A stretch of 62,701 nt of DNA, taken from Lachnospiraceae bacterium (lineage in GTDB: Bacteria > Bacillota > Clostridia > Lachnospirales > Lachnospiraceae). The notes under the pieces were generated by a model. The model was not told the DNA's origin. It saw nothing but the letters and a program-made list of their open reading frames with translations, and did no database searches. The stretch covers positions 17,926-80,626 of the forward strand of contig JAJPXU010000156.1 of assembly GCA_021205305.1 (NCBI GenBank). The letters run 5' to 3'. Positions 24,768 through 31,948 of this stretch are shown here, one piece after another (position 1 is the first letter of the stretch; every line of letters begins with the position of its first letter). Made by a program: the position numbers and the translations under genes.

Positions 24768-25600
24768 ATGAATGAGAATTTCAAAAAAATCTTCTGGCGG
24801 CATTTCGCACGAATAAGCTTGCGATTGTCGGAACGGCGATTATTGTGCTTTTTTCGATTGCCGCGATTCTGGCACCGCTCTATCCGGTGGATCCAAATGC
24901 GATCTCGGTAACGGATCGTCTGGTGAAGCCCTGTCTGCAGCATATTTTTGGTACAGACGACATGGGACGGGATTATTTCGCCAGATGCCTGTATGGTGGC
25001 AGAACCTCTCTGCTGATTGGCTTTCTTGCCATGGTGCTCTCTACTCTGATCGGCACAGTGGTTGGTTCAGTCAGCGGTTTTTTTGGCGGGGCAGTGGATG
25101 TCATCCTGATGCGCATTGTGGATGCCCTGATGAGTCTGCCCACCTTTCTGATTATGATTGTAATGAATGCTTACCTGGACGCTGGCGTGAAAAATGTGAT
25201 TCTGATTATCAGCTTTCTTTCCTGGATGAGTATCGCGAGAATCGTCCGCGGTGAGACTCTTTCCGTCAAAGAACGGGAATATGTAGTGTACAGCAGAGTA
25301 TCCGGGGAAAAACGGCTGCGTATTATCCTGAAGCACGTCATACCAAATATTATGCCGACTGTCATTGTCTCGGCTGTAATCAATGTGGCGCAGGCGATTC
25401 TGATGGAGTCCGCACTCAGCTTTTTCGGACTCGGCATTGTGCCCCCGACTTCTTCATGGGGAAGTATGCTGAACAGCTCGCAGGGGTATCTGACGACAGC
25501 GCCCTACCTGGCGATTTTCCCGGGCCTTCTGATCCTGTTGACGGTTATCAGCTTTAACTATGTAGGTGAAGTGCTCCGCAAAGTATTTGAGCCGAAATAG
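24768..25600 (+). CDS. Peptide ABC transporter permease (DppC-like), frameshifted at its N-terminus
   Basis: The body (FGTDDMGRDYFARCLYGGRT, SFLSWMSIARIVRGETLS, MESALSFFGLGIVPPTSSWG) is a clear DppC permease. An ATG at 24768, seven bases after GAGGTGG, opens MNENFKK but is in a different frame from the body. The run of seven A at 24783-24789 marks the switch: one extra A would give a continuous MNENFKKNLLAAFRTNKLAI and restore the first membrane helix. In the frame of the body, a TGA at 24773-24775 blocks upstream starts and the first GTG (24845) would cut the helix. Sequencing error, true mutation or slippage are all possible. Confidence 0.8.
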
Positions 25601-25613
25601 AAGGGAGGAGCAA

Positions 25614-26600
25614 ATGAGTCATCTGTTAGAAGTGAATAACCTGGAAGTCTCTTTTTTCACGGATCTAGGCGAAGTGAAAGCAGTCAAAAACGCCAGCTTT
25701 CAGGTGGAAAGAGGGGAAGTATACGGAATCGTCGGTGAATCCGGCAGCGGGAAAAGCGTTGCGACAAAGACGATTTTGCGGCTGGGACCATCGAATATCC
25801 GCGTCAAAGCCGGAGAAATTCTTTTTGAAGAGGATACTGATCTTCTGAAATTGCCAATGAAGCAGCTTCGTGAGATTCGCGGAAACCGGATTTCCATGGT
25901 TTTTCAGGATTCTCTGTCTGCGCTGAACCCGGTGTATCCGGTGGGCAAGAAGATGGTGGAGCTGCTGCGGCGGCATGAAAAGCTTTCGAAACAGGAAGCC
26001 AGGGAGCGTGTACTGACTTTGTTCCATGATGTGGGAATTGTCGATCCGGAGCGTTGCTTTCACAGCTATCCCCACGAACTCTCAGGCGGTATGCGCCAGC
26101 GAATTATGATTGCGATGGCCATCTGCTGCGACCCGGATCTGATGATTGCGGATGAGCCGACAACGGCGCTGGATGTGACCATCCAGGCGCAGATCCTGCA
26201 TCTGCTGCGCGATATCCAGCGGGAAAAAGGGATGAGTGTAATTCTGATTACCCATGACCTGGGCGTTGTGGCGCAGATGTGCAGCCGGGTCGCGGTGATG
26301 TGCGGCGGCTATGTTGTGGAGGAAGGAAGCGTAGGGGACATATTCCATCATCCCTGCCATCCGTATACCAGGGCACTGATCGCCAGTATGCCGCGCGCTG
26401 GTGCGGGGAAGCTGGAACAGTTCCTGGAGCGCAGCTATATTGATAATCGGGACCGGGAAGTCTGTCCGTTTTACGGCAGATGCAAATACGCGGCGGAAGC
26501 CTGTGAAAACCGGCTGCCCATGATGCAGACCGTCAGCGGAAACCATAAGGTTTTCTGCCATTTGGGAGAGGAGGCGCGCCATGAGTGGGAATCTGATTGA
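25614..26600 (+). CDS. Peptide ABC transporter ATPase (DppD-like)
   Basis: ATPase of 328 residues: Walker [10 protein letters not shown], signature [14 protein letters not shown], Walker [15 protein letters not shown] and switch LITHDLGVV. The C-terminal oligopeptide-transporter extension has the Cys set [15 protein letters not shown] ... VFCHLG, which may hold an Fe-S cluster as in relatives. ATG 25614 follows AAGGGAGGAGCAA. Its end overlaps the next ATPase start by 20 bases, implying translational coupling. Confidence 0.93.
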   Translation: MSHLLEVNNLEVSFFTDLGEVKAVKNASFQVERGEVYGIVGESGSGKSVATKTILRLGPSNIRVKAGEILFEEDTDLLKLPMKQLREIRGNRISMVFQDSLSALNPVYPVGKKMVELLRRHEKLSKQEARERVLTLFHDVGIVDPERCFHSYPHELSGGMRQRIMIAMAICCDPDLMIADEPTTALDVTIQAQILHLLRDIQREKGMSVILITHDLGVVAQMCSRVAVMCGGYVVEEGSVGDIFHHPCHPYTRALIASMPRAGAGKLEQFLERSYIDNRDREVCPFYGRCKYAAEACENRLPMMQTVSGNHKVFCHLGEEARHEWESD

Positions 26601-27555
26601 GGTAGAAGATCTGACGGTACAGTTTCGGCGCAAGAGCAGTAAGCTGATTTCGCTAAAGGCGGAGCATTTTTCCGCGGTCGACCATGTGACATTTTCAATC
26701 AAAAAAGGGGAAACCTACGGTCTGGTCGGAGAATCCGGAAGCGGAAAATCCACGATTGGAAAAGCCATCCTTCGCTTTCACAATCCTTCTGGCGGAAAAA
26801 TCCTCTACGATGGCGACAACATCACACATTTGCATGAGAAGGCGCTTTTGCCTTACCGCAGAAAAATGCAGTCCGTATTTCAGGATCCTTATGCATCTCT
26901 GGATCCGAGTATGACGGTTTCGGAGATCATCAGTGAACCGATGGAGATTCATCAGCTTTATACAAAGAAAGAACGGAAGGAGCGCGCCGCCGAGCTGATT
27001 GAGACCGTCGGTTTAAGCAAGGTGGATCTTCTGAAATATCCGCATGAATTCAGCGGCGGCCAGCGTCAGAGAATTTCGATTGCGCGGGCGCTGTCTATCC
27101 AGCCGGAGTTTGTACTTTGCGACGAGCCGATTTCCGCACTGGACGTTTCTTTACAGGCACAGATTGTCAATATGCTGGAAGAACTTCAGGATCAGCTGGG
27201 ACTGACGTATCTGTTCATCAGCCACCAGCTTCAGATTGCCCAGAAAATCTGTGATCACATTGGTGTCATGTATCTGGGGCAGATTCTTGAAGAAGGGTCT
27301 TCAGAGGCGATCTATGGGAACCCGCAGCATCCCTATACGCAGATGCTTTTGTCCTCCATGCTTGAGCCAGACCCGGATGTTCACAGTCTGGATCAGATTG
27401 TGATTGATTCTGGAGTACAGTCTTATTCCGGAAAAGGCTGTAAATTTGCGAGCCGCTGTCCTTACGCGACAGAGCGATGCCTGAATGAAATGCCGGAGTA
27501 TTATACCACAGGGGAAGAGCACCGCGTGGCGTGCTTTCATGTATTGGATAATTGA
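26581..27555 (+). CDS. Peptide ABC transporter ATPase (DppF-like)
   Basis: Second ATPase of the importer (324 residues). Walker [11 protein letters not shown], signature FSGGQRQRISIARAL, Walker B FVLCDEPISALDVS and switch LFISHQLQI. The C-terminal extension carries GCKFASRCPYATERC and VACFHVL cysteines. Ribosome site GAGAGGAGGCGCGCC just before the ATG lies inside the upstream gene. Works as a heterodimer with the 25614-26600 product. Confidence 0.93.
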   Translation: MSGNLIEVEDLTVQFRRKSSKLISLKAEHFSAVDHVTFSIKKGETYGLVGESGSGKSTIGKAILRFHNPSGGKILYDGDNITHLHEKALLPYRRKMQSVFQDPYASLDPSMTVSEIISEPMEIHQLYTKKERKERAAELIETVGLSKVDLLKYPHEFSGGQRQRISIARALSIQPEFVLCDEPISALDVSLQAQIVNMLEELQDQLGLTYLFISHQLQIAQKICDHIGVMYLGQILEEGSSEAIYGNPQHPYTQMLLSSMLEPDPDVHSLDQIVIDSGVQSYSGKGCKFASRCPYATERCLNEMPEYYTTGEEHRVACFHVLDN

Positions 27556-27569
27556 CAGGAGGAAGGAAG

Positions 27570-28166
27570 ATGGATCATTTTGTAATCACCATTTCGCGTG
27601 AATTTGCTTCCCTGGGCCGCACGGTGGCGCAGACACTGTCCGAGAAGCTGGGAGTGGAATTCTGGGACAGAGATATCGTGGAAGCTACGGCAAGGAGGAC
27701 AGGTCATTCCGTCTCTCTGGTCAGCGATGAGGAAGAGACGGCAAAGAGCTCCTTTTTTCTTCGGAAAAAGGACAGAATGAGCCTGACGACCTACAATATC
27801 AATGATGAGATTTTTGAGACCGAAAAGAACATTATTCTGGACGCGGCAAACAAAGGCTCTTGCATTATCGTAGGGCGCTGTAGCGATTATATTCTGCGGG
27901 ATTATCCGCACCATTTGAGCGTATATATCTACGCACCGTATGAACAGCGGCTGAAAAACTGCGTAGAGACGCTGATGATGGATGAGAAGACCGCCCGGCG
28001 GATGATACGGGAAGTCGATATGGCACGTACCTATTATCAGCGGAAGTACTGCCCGGATATCCGCTCTCCGCGGGATTGCTGTGACCTGATGGTTGACAGC
28101 TCCCGCTTCGGTGTGGAAGGGACGGCAGAGCTGATCGCACAGGCGCTAAAAACGCTGCCGGAGTGA
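27570..28166 (+). CDS. Cytidylate-kinase-like protein
   Basis: 198-residue protein of the cytidylate kinase-like family (nucleoside monophosphate kinase fold). Starts ITISREFASLGRTVAQTLSE, where the P-loop is degenerate (REFASLGRTV), and has IIVGRCSDYIL and a lid-like RMIREVDMARTYY. ATG 27570 follows GACAGGAGGAAGGAAG. Lies 14 bases after the ABC operon and ends at a strong terminator, so it is cotranscribed. Substrate unknown; a nucleotide kinase role is inferred only. Confidence 0.8.
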   Translation: MDHFVITISREFASLGRTVAQTLSEKLGVEFWDRDIVEATARRTGHSVSLVSDEEETAKSSFFLRKKDRMSLTTYNINDEIFETEKNIILDAANKGSCIIVGRCSDYILRDYPHHLSVYIYAPYEQRLKNCVETLMMDEKTARRMIREVDMARTYYQRKYCPDIRSPRDCCDLMVDSSRFGVEGTAELIAQALKTLPE

Positions 28167-28175
28167 TACAGGCAG

Positions 28176-28211
28176 AAAAGACTCCTGAAAAATCATCAGG
28201 AGTCTTTTTTT
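28176..28211 (+). terminator. Intrinsic terminator of the peptide ABC operon
   Basis: AAAAGACTCCTGA (28176-28188) pairs perfectly with TCAGGAGTCTTTT (28196-28208), followed by T through 28211. Confidence 0.92.
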
Positions 28212-28254
28212 CCTTGTTCAAATGTGACAAGAATGGATGAATTGAGAAAAAATA

Positions 28255-28283
28255 TTGAATTTACGGGGAAAATAAGGTATGAT
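28255..28283 (+). promoter_or_regulatory. Promoter of loaP
   Basis: TTGAAT (28255-28260), 17 bases, TATGAT (28278-28283); leader of about 42 bases. Confidence 0.6.
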
Positions 28284-28331
28284 GATGTCGTTGTTTTTTT
28301 GAATCGGTTATGAATACTGGAGGGAAAGCCA

Positions 28332-28865
28332 TTGTGGTATGTAATGCAGGTTCAGACGGGCTCAGAAGAGAAGATTCGGATACAATGCGATACATTGATT
28401 CCTCAGAGTGTGCTACAGCAGTGTTTTATCCCATATTATGAAGAGCAGAGAAAGCTTCACGGCCAGTGGAATGTCCTGAAAAAGGTTTTATTTCCGAGTT
28501 ATCTTTTCATGGTCACAGATGAACTGGAGAAATTATGGTTTTATCTGAAAAAGGTGCAGGGACTGACGAAAATCCTTGGAACCGGTGATGAGATTGTTCC
28601 GCTCACCGAGGAAGAAGTGGCGTTTATGCTGCGCTTTGGCGGAGAAAAGCAGGTTGTGGAGATTTCGAAAGGAATACTGGAAGGAAACCAGGTGAAGATT
28701 CTCTCCGGCCCGCTGACAGGAAAGGAAGCGTTGATCAAGAAGATTGACTATCACAAGCGGAGAGCATATCTGGAACTGGAGATGTTTGGCCGTATGCAGA
28801 AAATCTGCCTTGGACTGGAAGTAAAGATGGAGAAAGTGGAGAAGAAAGAGAATGCGGATGCATAG
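28332..28865 (+). CDS. loaP: LoaP-type NusG paralogue (processive antiterminator)
   Basis: 177-residue specialised NusG homologue. The NGN domain begins WYVMQVQTGSEEKI and includes KKVLFPSYLFMV; the C-terminal KOW domain has ILEGNQVKILSGPLTGKEALI. LoaP proteins bind RNA polymerase and let it pass terminators in long biosynthetic operons, usually adjacent to loaP. The start is TTG at 28332, giving the conserved M-W-Y-V order after GGAGGGAAAGCCA; the ATG at 28344 would remove it. The next gene is convergent, so no target operon is adjacent; the exopolysaccharide module at 49 kb is a candidate target. Confidence 0.85.
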   Translation: MWYVMQVQTGSEEKIRIQCDTLIPQSVLQQCFIPYYEEQRKLHGQWNVLKKVLFPSYLFMVTDELEKLWFYLKKVQGLTKILGTGDEIVPLTEEEVAFMLRFGGEKQVVEISKGILEGNQVKILSGPLTGKEALIKKIDYHKRRAYLELEMFGRMQKICLGLEVKMEKVEKKENADA

Positions 28866-29432
28866 TCATTCACGGCTCAGTCTCCGGTTCTGAGTCCAGT
28901 ATTCGGCCAGGGAAAAAAGCATAAAGCAGGTGCAGACAACGATCAGGGCTGTGGAGAGTCCTTCCGGTATGTCACGCCAGAGTACGTGCAGGATTACCGT
29001 GAAATCCAGCAAAAACGTGTTTACTTTTCCATGCCATTTGGCGCTGTAGGGCTCACCGGTCTTTTTGATTACTTTCAGGCCTGTGATGCCCATAATAAAT
29101 TCTTTTACAAACATTAAAACCACAAGAACAGTTACGCGGCGGCGCTCCGTCATGATACAGATCAGCAGCGAGACTTGTGTCAGTTTATCCGCGATCGGAT
29201 CCAGCACTTTTCCAAGTTTGCTGACCATGTGAAATTTTCTGGCGACCCATCCGTCCAGAAGGTCTGTTGCTCCGGACAACAGAAGACCTAGAAAAGCGTA
29301 CAGATATTGCTGCTTTGCGATATACAGCCAGACAATGACCGGAATCAATAGGATGCGGAACATTGACATGGCATTGGGTATTGTGAAAATCCGGTTTTCG
29401 TCGAATTCGGTTTTGTCCTTGGCCTGACTCAT
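28866..29432 (-). CDS. pgsA: CDP-diacylglycerol-glycerol-3-phosphate phosphatidyltransferase
   Basis: Membrane enzyme (188 residues) making phosphatidylglycerol phosphate. The CDP-alcohol phosphotransferase motif DGWVARKFHMVSKLGKVLD is complete (D-G-x2-A-R-x8-G-x3-D, and a further D in DPIADK). Starts IFTIPNAMSMFRILLIPVIV. Its stop codon touches the stop codon of loaP. Two basic C-terminal residues end the chain. Confidence 0.93.
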   Translation of the reverse strand: MSQAKDKTEFDENRIFTIPNAMSMFRILLIPVIVWLYIAKQQYLYAFLGLLLSGATDLLDGWVARKFHMVSKLGKVLDPIADKLTQVSLLICIMTERRRVTVLVVLMFVKEFIMGITGLKVIKKTGEPYSAKWHGKVNTFLLDFTVILHVLWRDIPEGLSTALIVVCTCFMLFSLAEYWTQNRRLSRE

Positions 29433-29497
29433 GAAATAATCCTTCCTTTTCTGTATCTTCCCTTTCGCATTGTTTCCACCGAATGCTAATAGAGGCT

Positions 29498-29525
29498 ATT
29501 ATACCACTTTTAAAAAAAACCACAA
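29498..29525 (-). promoter_or_regulatory. Promoter of pgsA
   Basis: On the minus strand TTGTGG (29525-29520), 16 bases, perfect TATAAT (29503-29498). Confidence 0.55.
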
Positions 29526-29580
29526 CCTTTATTGCAAACTTTGTTTTCCGGGTTACCGCAGTAAAGTTTTGAAAATGGTA

Positions 29581-29609
29581 TCGACTTTTTCCGGAAATTA
29601 TATTATACT
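29581..29609 (+). promoter_or_regulatory. Promoter of the DAHP synthase gene
   Basis: TCGACT (29581-29586), 17 bases, TATACT (29604-29609). Confidence 0.5.
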
Positions 29610-29692
29610 GTCTGGGCGGAAAAACATGGGGGATGCAGGAAGAACAGCAGCTTTTCCTTGTTTTCCGCAAATATTGTCTGAGGTAAATCGTT

Positions 29693-30727
29693 ATGTCTAT
29701 GAATTTTGTGAAAAAACTCCTGATTCCGGCTGAGGTAAAAAAAGAATATCCTCTTCCGGAGAAGGTGGTTGAGGTAAAGAAACAGCGTGACGCCGAGATC
29801 AGGGATGTCATCATGGGAAAGTCGGACAAGTTCCTGGTTATTATTGGCCCATGCTCTGCAGATGCTCCGGAGCCGGTGCTGGAATATGTACATCGGCTGG
29901 CAGAGGTGCAGGATAAGGTCGGAGACCGTCTTATCCTGATTCCGCGTATTTATACGAATAAACCCCGCACGACCGGCGAGGGATACAAAGGGATGATTCA
30001 CCAGCCGGATCCGGAAAAGCAGCCGGATGTATTTGCCGGATTGGTGGCGGTGCGTTCCCTGCATACCCGTGTGATTGAGGAGACGGGACTCACCTCCGCG
30101 GATGAGATGCTCTATCCGGAGAATTATCGGTATCTGGACGATCTGCTTTCTTATGTGGCGATCGGCGCCCGTTCTGTGGAGGACCAGCATCACCGGATGA
30201 CAGTCAGCGGTATGGATGTACCGGCCGGGATGAAAAACCCGACCAGCGGTGATCTTTCTGTCCTTCTGAATTCCGTGGTGGCCGCGCAGGCGAAGCATAC
30301 CTTTATCTACCGCGGCTGGGAAGTCAACACGACCGGAAATCCGCTGGCTCATGTAGTGCTGCGGGGTGCAACAAATAAGCACGGGGGCACGATCCCGAAT
30401 TATCACTACGAAGACTTGAAACTGCTCCATGAGATGTACGAAGAACGCGATCTGGAAAACCCGGCGGTCGTCGTAGATACCAATCACTCCAATTCCGGCA
30501 AAAAATATCTGGAGCAGATTCGTATTGTGGAAGAGGTGCTCCACAGCCGCAGCTATTCGCCAGAGCTTCGGAAGATGATCAAGGGCTTTATGATAGAGAG
30601 CTACCTGGAAGATGGCGCGCAGAAAATCGGCTCCGAGCCGCATATTTACGGGAAATCGATTACTGACCCCTGCCTTGGCTGGGAGAAATCTGAAAAATTG
30701 ATCTATGAGATTTATAAAAAGTGCTGA
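29693..30727 (+). CDS. aroF: 3-Deoxy-7-phosphoheptulonate (DAHP) synthase, class I
   Basis: First enzyme of the shikimate pathway: condenses PEP and erythrose 4-phosphate. 344 residues, AroG/F/H type. Signatures are VIIGPCSADAPEPVLEY, PRIYTNKPRTTGEGYKG, VRSLHTRVIEETGL, GMKNPTSGDLSVLLNSV and VVDTNHSNSGKKY. Feedback specificity cannot be read. Start ATG 29693 follows TGAGGT; an ATG two codons later is possible. Followed closely by sirC-like and rnhA genes, probably one transcript. Confidence 0.94.
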   Translation: MSMNFVKKLLIPAEVKKEYPLPEKVVEVKKQRDAEIRDVIMGKSDKFLVIIGPCSADAPEPVLEYVHRLAEVQDKVGDRLILIPRIYTNKPRTTGEGYKGMIHQPDPEKQPDVFAGLVAVRSLHTRVIEETGLTSADEMLYPENYRYLDDLLSYVAIGARSVEDQHHRMTVSGMDVPAGMKNPTSGDLSVLLNSVVAAQAKHTFIYRGWEVNTTGNPLAHVVLRGATNKHGGTIPNYHYEDLKLLHEMYEERDLENPAVVVDTNHSNSGKKYLEQIRIVEEVLHSRSYSPELRKMIKGFMIESYLEDGAQKIGSEPHIYGKSITDPCLGWEKSEKLIYEIYKKC

Positions 30728-30748
30728 CAGGGGTAACAGGTGAAATTC

Positions 30749-31279
30749 ATGGAAAAAAAGAAACGAAAATATTTTCCGATCTTTGTGGATCTCTCTGAGA
30801 AAAAAATCGTGATTGTGGGAGCCGGTACCATTGCCAAACGGCGGATTCGAGCCCTGGCGGATTTTAGCAGCCATCTGGTAGTGATCGCGCCGGAGGTCAA
30901 TCCGGAGCTGCGTGATCTGGAGGCGGCCGGACGCATTCAGATTCTGCGGAAAAGATTTGAGAAAGAAGACCTTTTCGGCGCGGCTATGGTGATTGCGGCG
31001 ACGAATGACCGCAGGCTGAACCAGGCCATTTATGACGCTTGTAAAGAGGCGGAGATTCCGGTCAATGTCTGTAATGACAAGACCAGATGTGACTTTTATT
31101 TTCCGGTGCTCGCTTATGATGAGACCGTTGTGGCCGGTGTGAGCTCCGGCGGACAGGACTCTGCACGCTCCAGGCGTGTCGCGGGGCAGATTCGGGAACT
31201 GCTCGGTGAAGTACAGGCAGCAAAAACAGACGGTGCACCGACAAAGGCGGAACAGCCAGGGGAAGTACAGAACTGTTAG
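30749..31279 (+). CDS. Precorrin-2 dehydrogenase (SirC/Met8-like)
   Basis: NAD-dependent oxidation of precorrin-2 to sirohydrochlorin, for siroheme or cobalamin. 176 residues. Rossmann motif KIVIVGAGTIAKRRI, then VIAATNDRRLNQAI and PVNVCNDKTRCDFYFP, as in the N-terminal half of CysG; the methyltransferase half is absent. A GTG at 30740 is an alternative start; ATG 30749 lies eight bases after AGGTG. No other tetrapyrrole gene is nearby in the window. Confidence 0.88.
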   Translation: MEKKKRKYFPIFVDLSEKKIVIVGAGTIAKRRIRALADFSSHLVVIAPEVNPELRDLEAAGRIQILRKRFEKEDLFGAAMVIAATNDRRLNQAIYDACKEAEIPVNVCNDKTRCDFYFPVLAYDETVVAGVSSGGQDSARSRRVAGQIRELLGEVQAAKTDGAPTKAEQPGEVQNC

Positions 31280-31314
31280 AGAGAAAGCATGACGGAGGGC
31301 GAGGTTGATTTCAA

Positions 31315-31809
31315 ATGCATGTGATAATATATACCGATGGCGCCGCGCGCGGCAATCCGGACGGTCCGGGCGGATATGGGACCATCCTGCAATATACCGA
31401 TCCTTCCGGCAGACTTCATGAGCGGGAATATTCGAAAGGATATAAAAAAACCACGAACAACCGTATGGAACTGATGGCCGCGATTGTGGGGCTCGAGGCA
31501 CTGAACCGTCCCTGTGAGGTGGATCTGTATTCAGATTCCCAGTATCTGATTCACGCGTTCAACCAGCATTGGCTGGATAACTGGGTCCGCAGCAACTGGC
31601 TCCGAAAAGACCGCAAAAGCGGCAAAAATGAGCCGGTCAAAAATGTGGATCTCTGGAAGCGTCTTCTGGCTGCGGCCGCGCCCCATCAGATCACCTGGAA
31701 CTGGGTCAGAGGTCACAATGGCCATCCGGAAAATGAGCGCTGTGATCAGCTGGCGACAGCTGCCGCCGATGGGGATCACCTGGCGGAAGATACGGTGGGT
31801 TCCGAGTAG
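31315..31809 (+). CDS. rnhA: Ribonuclease HI
   Basis: Degrades RNA in RNA-DNA hybrids. 164 residues; carboxylate triad plus partner seen as Asp8 ([17 protein letters not shown]), Glu52 (NNRMELMA), Asp74 (LYSDSQYL) and Asp144 (NERCDQLA), with His134 in VRGHNGHPE. The basic protrusion [14 protein letters not shown] is present. Last gene before the alaS promoter. Confidence 0.95.
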   Translation: MHVIIYTDGAARGNPDGPGGYGTILQYTDPSGRLHEREYSKGYKKTTNNRMELMAAIVGLEALNRPCEVDLYSDSQYLIHAFNQHWLDNWVRSNWLRKDRKSGKNEPVKNVDLWKRLLAAAAPHQITWNWVRGHNGHPENERCDQLATAAADGDHLAEDTVGSE

Positions 31810-31841
31810 CTATGCAGTGTGACGGAAGGCAGATTTTTCTG

Positions 31842-31870
31842 TTGAAAAGCCAAAAACACTGTGATATCAT
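31842..31870 (+). promoter_or_regulatory. Promoter of alaS
   Basis: TTGAAA (31842-31847), 17 bases, TATCAT (31865-31870) preceded by TGA. The leader is only about 70 bases and has no T-box sequence. Confidence 0.6.
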
Positions 31871-31948
31871 TGGGAACAGTGACAGTTCGCCTTTGACGCG
31901 CAAGAGGTAATAGGATCTGCCGATTAAAAGAAAAAGGAGTACAAGGTT

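Noticed and set aside
24845-25600. DppC-like permease starting at GTG 24845
   Set aside because: This start removes the first membrane helix and has no ribosome site; the upstream ATG plus a one-base shift fits better.
29603-31501. Long minus-strand frame (632 codons) across aroF, sirC and rnhA
   Set aside because: It is antisense to three clear genes, has no family features and is explained by the codon bias of the plus strand.
31810-31948. T-box leader for alaS
   Set aside because: The leader is short and lacks the T-box sequence and specifier arm; the trpS leader is also too short.
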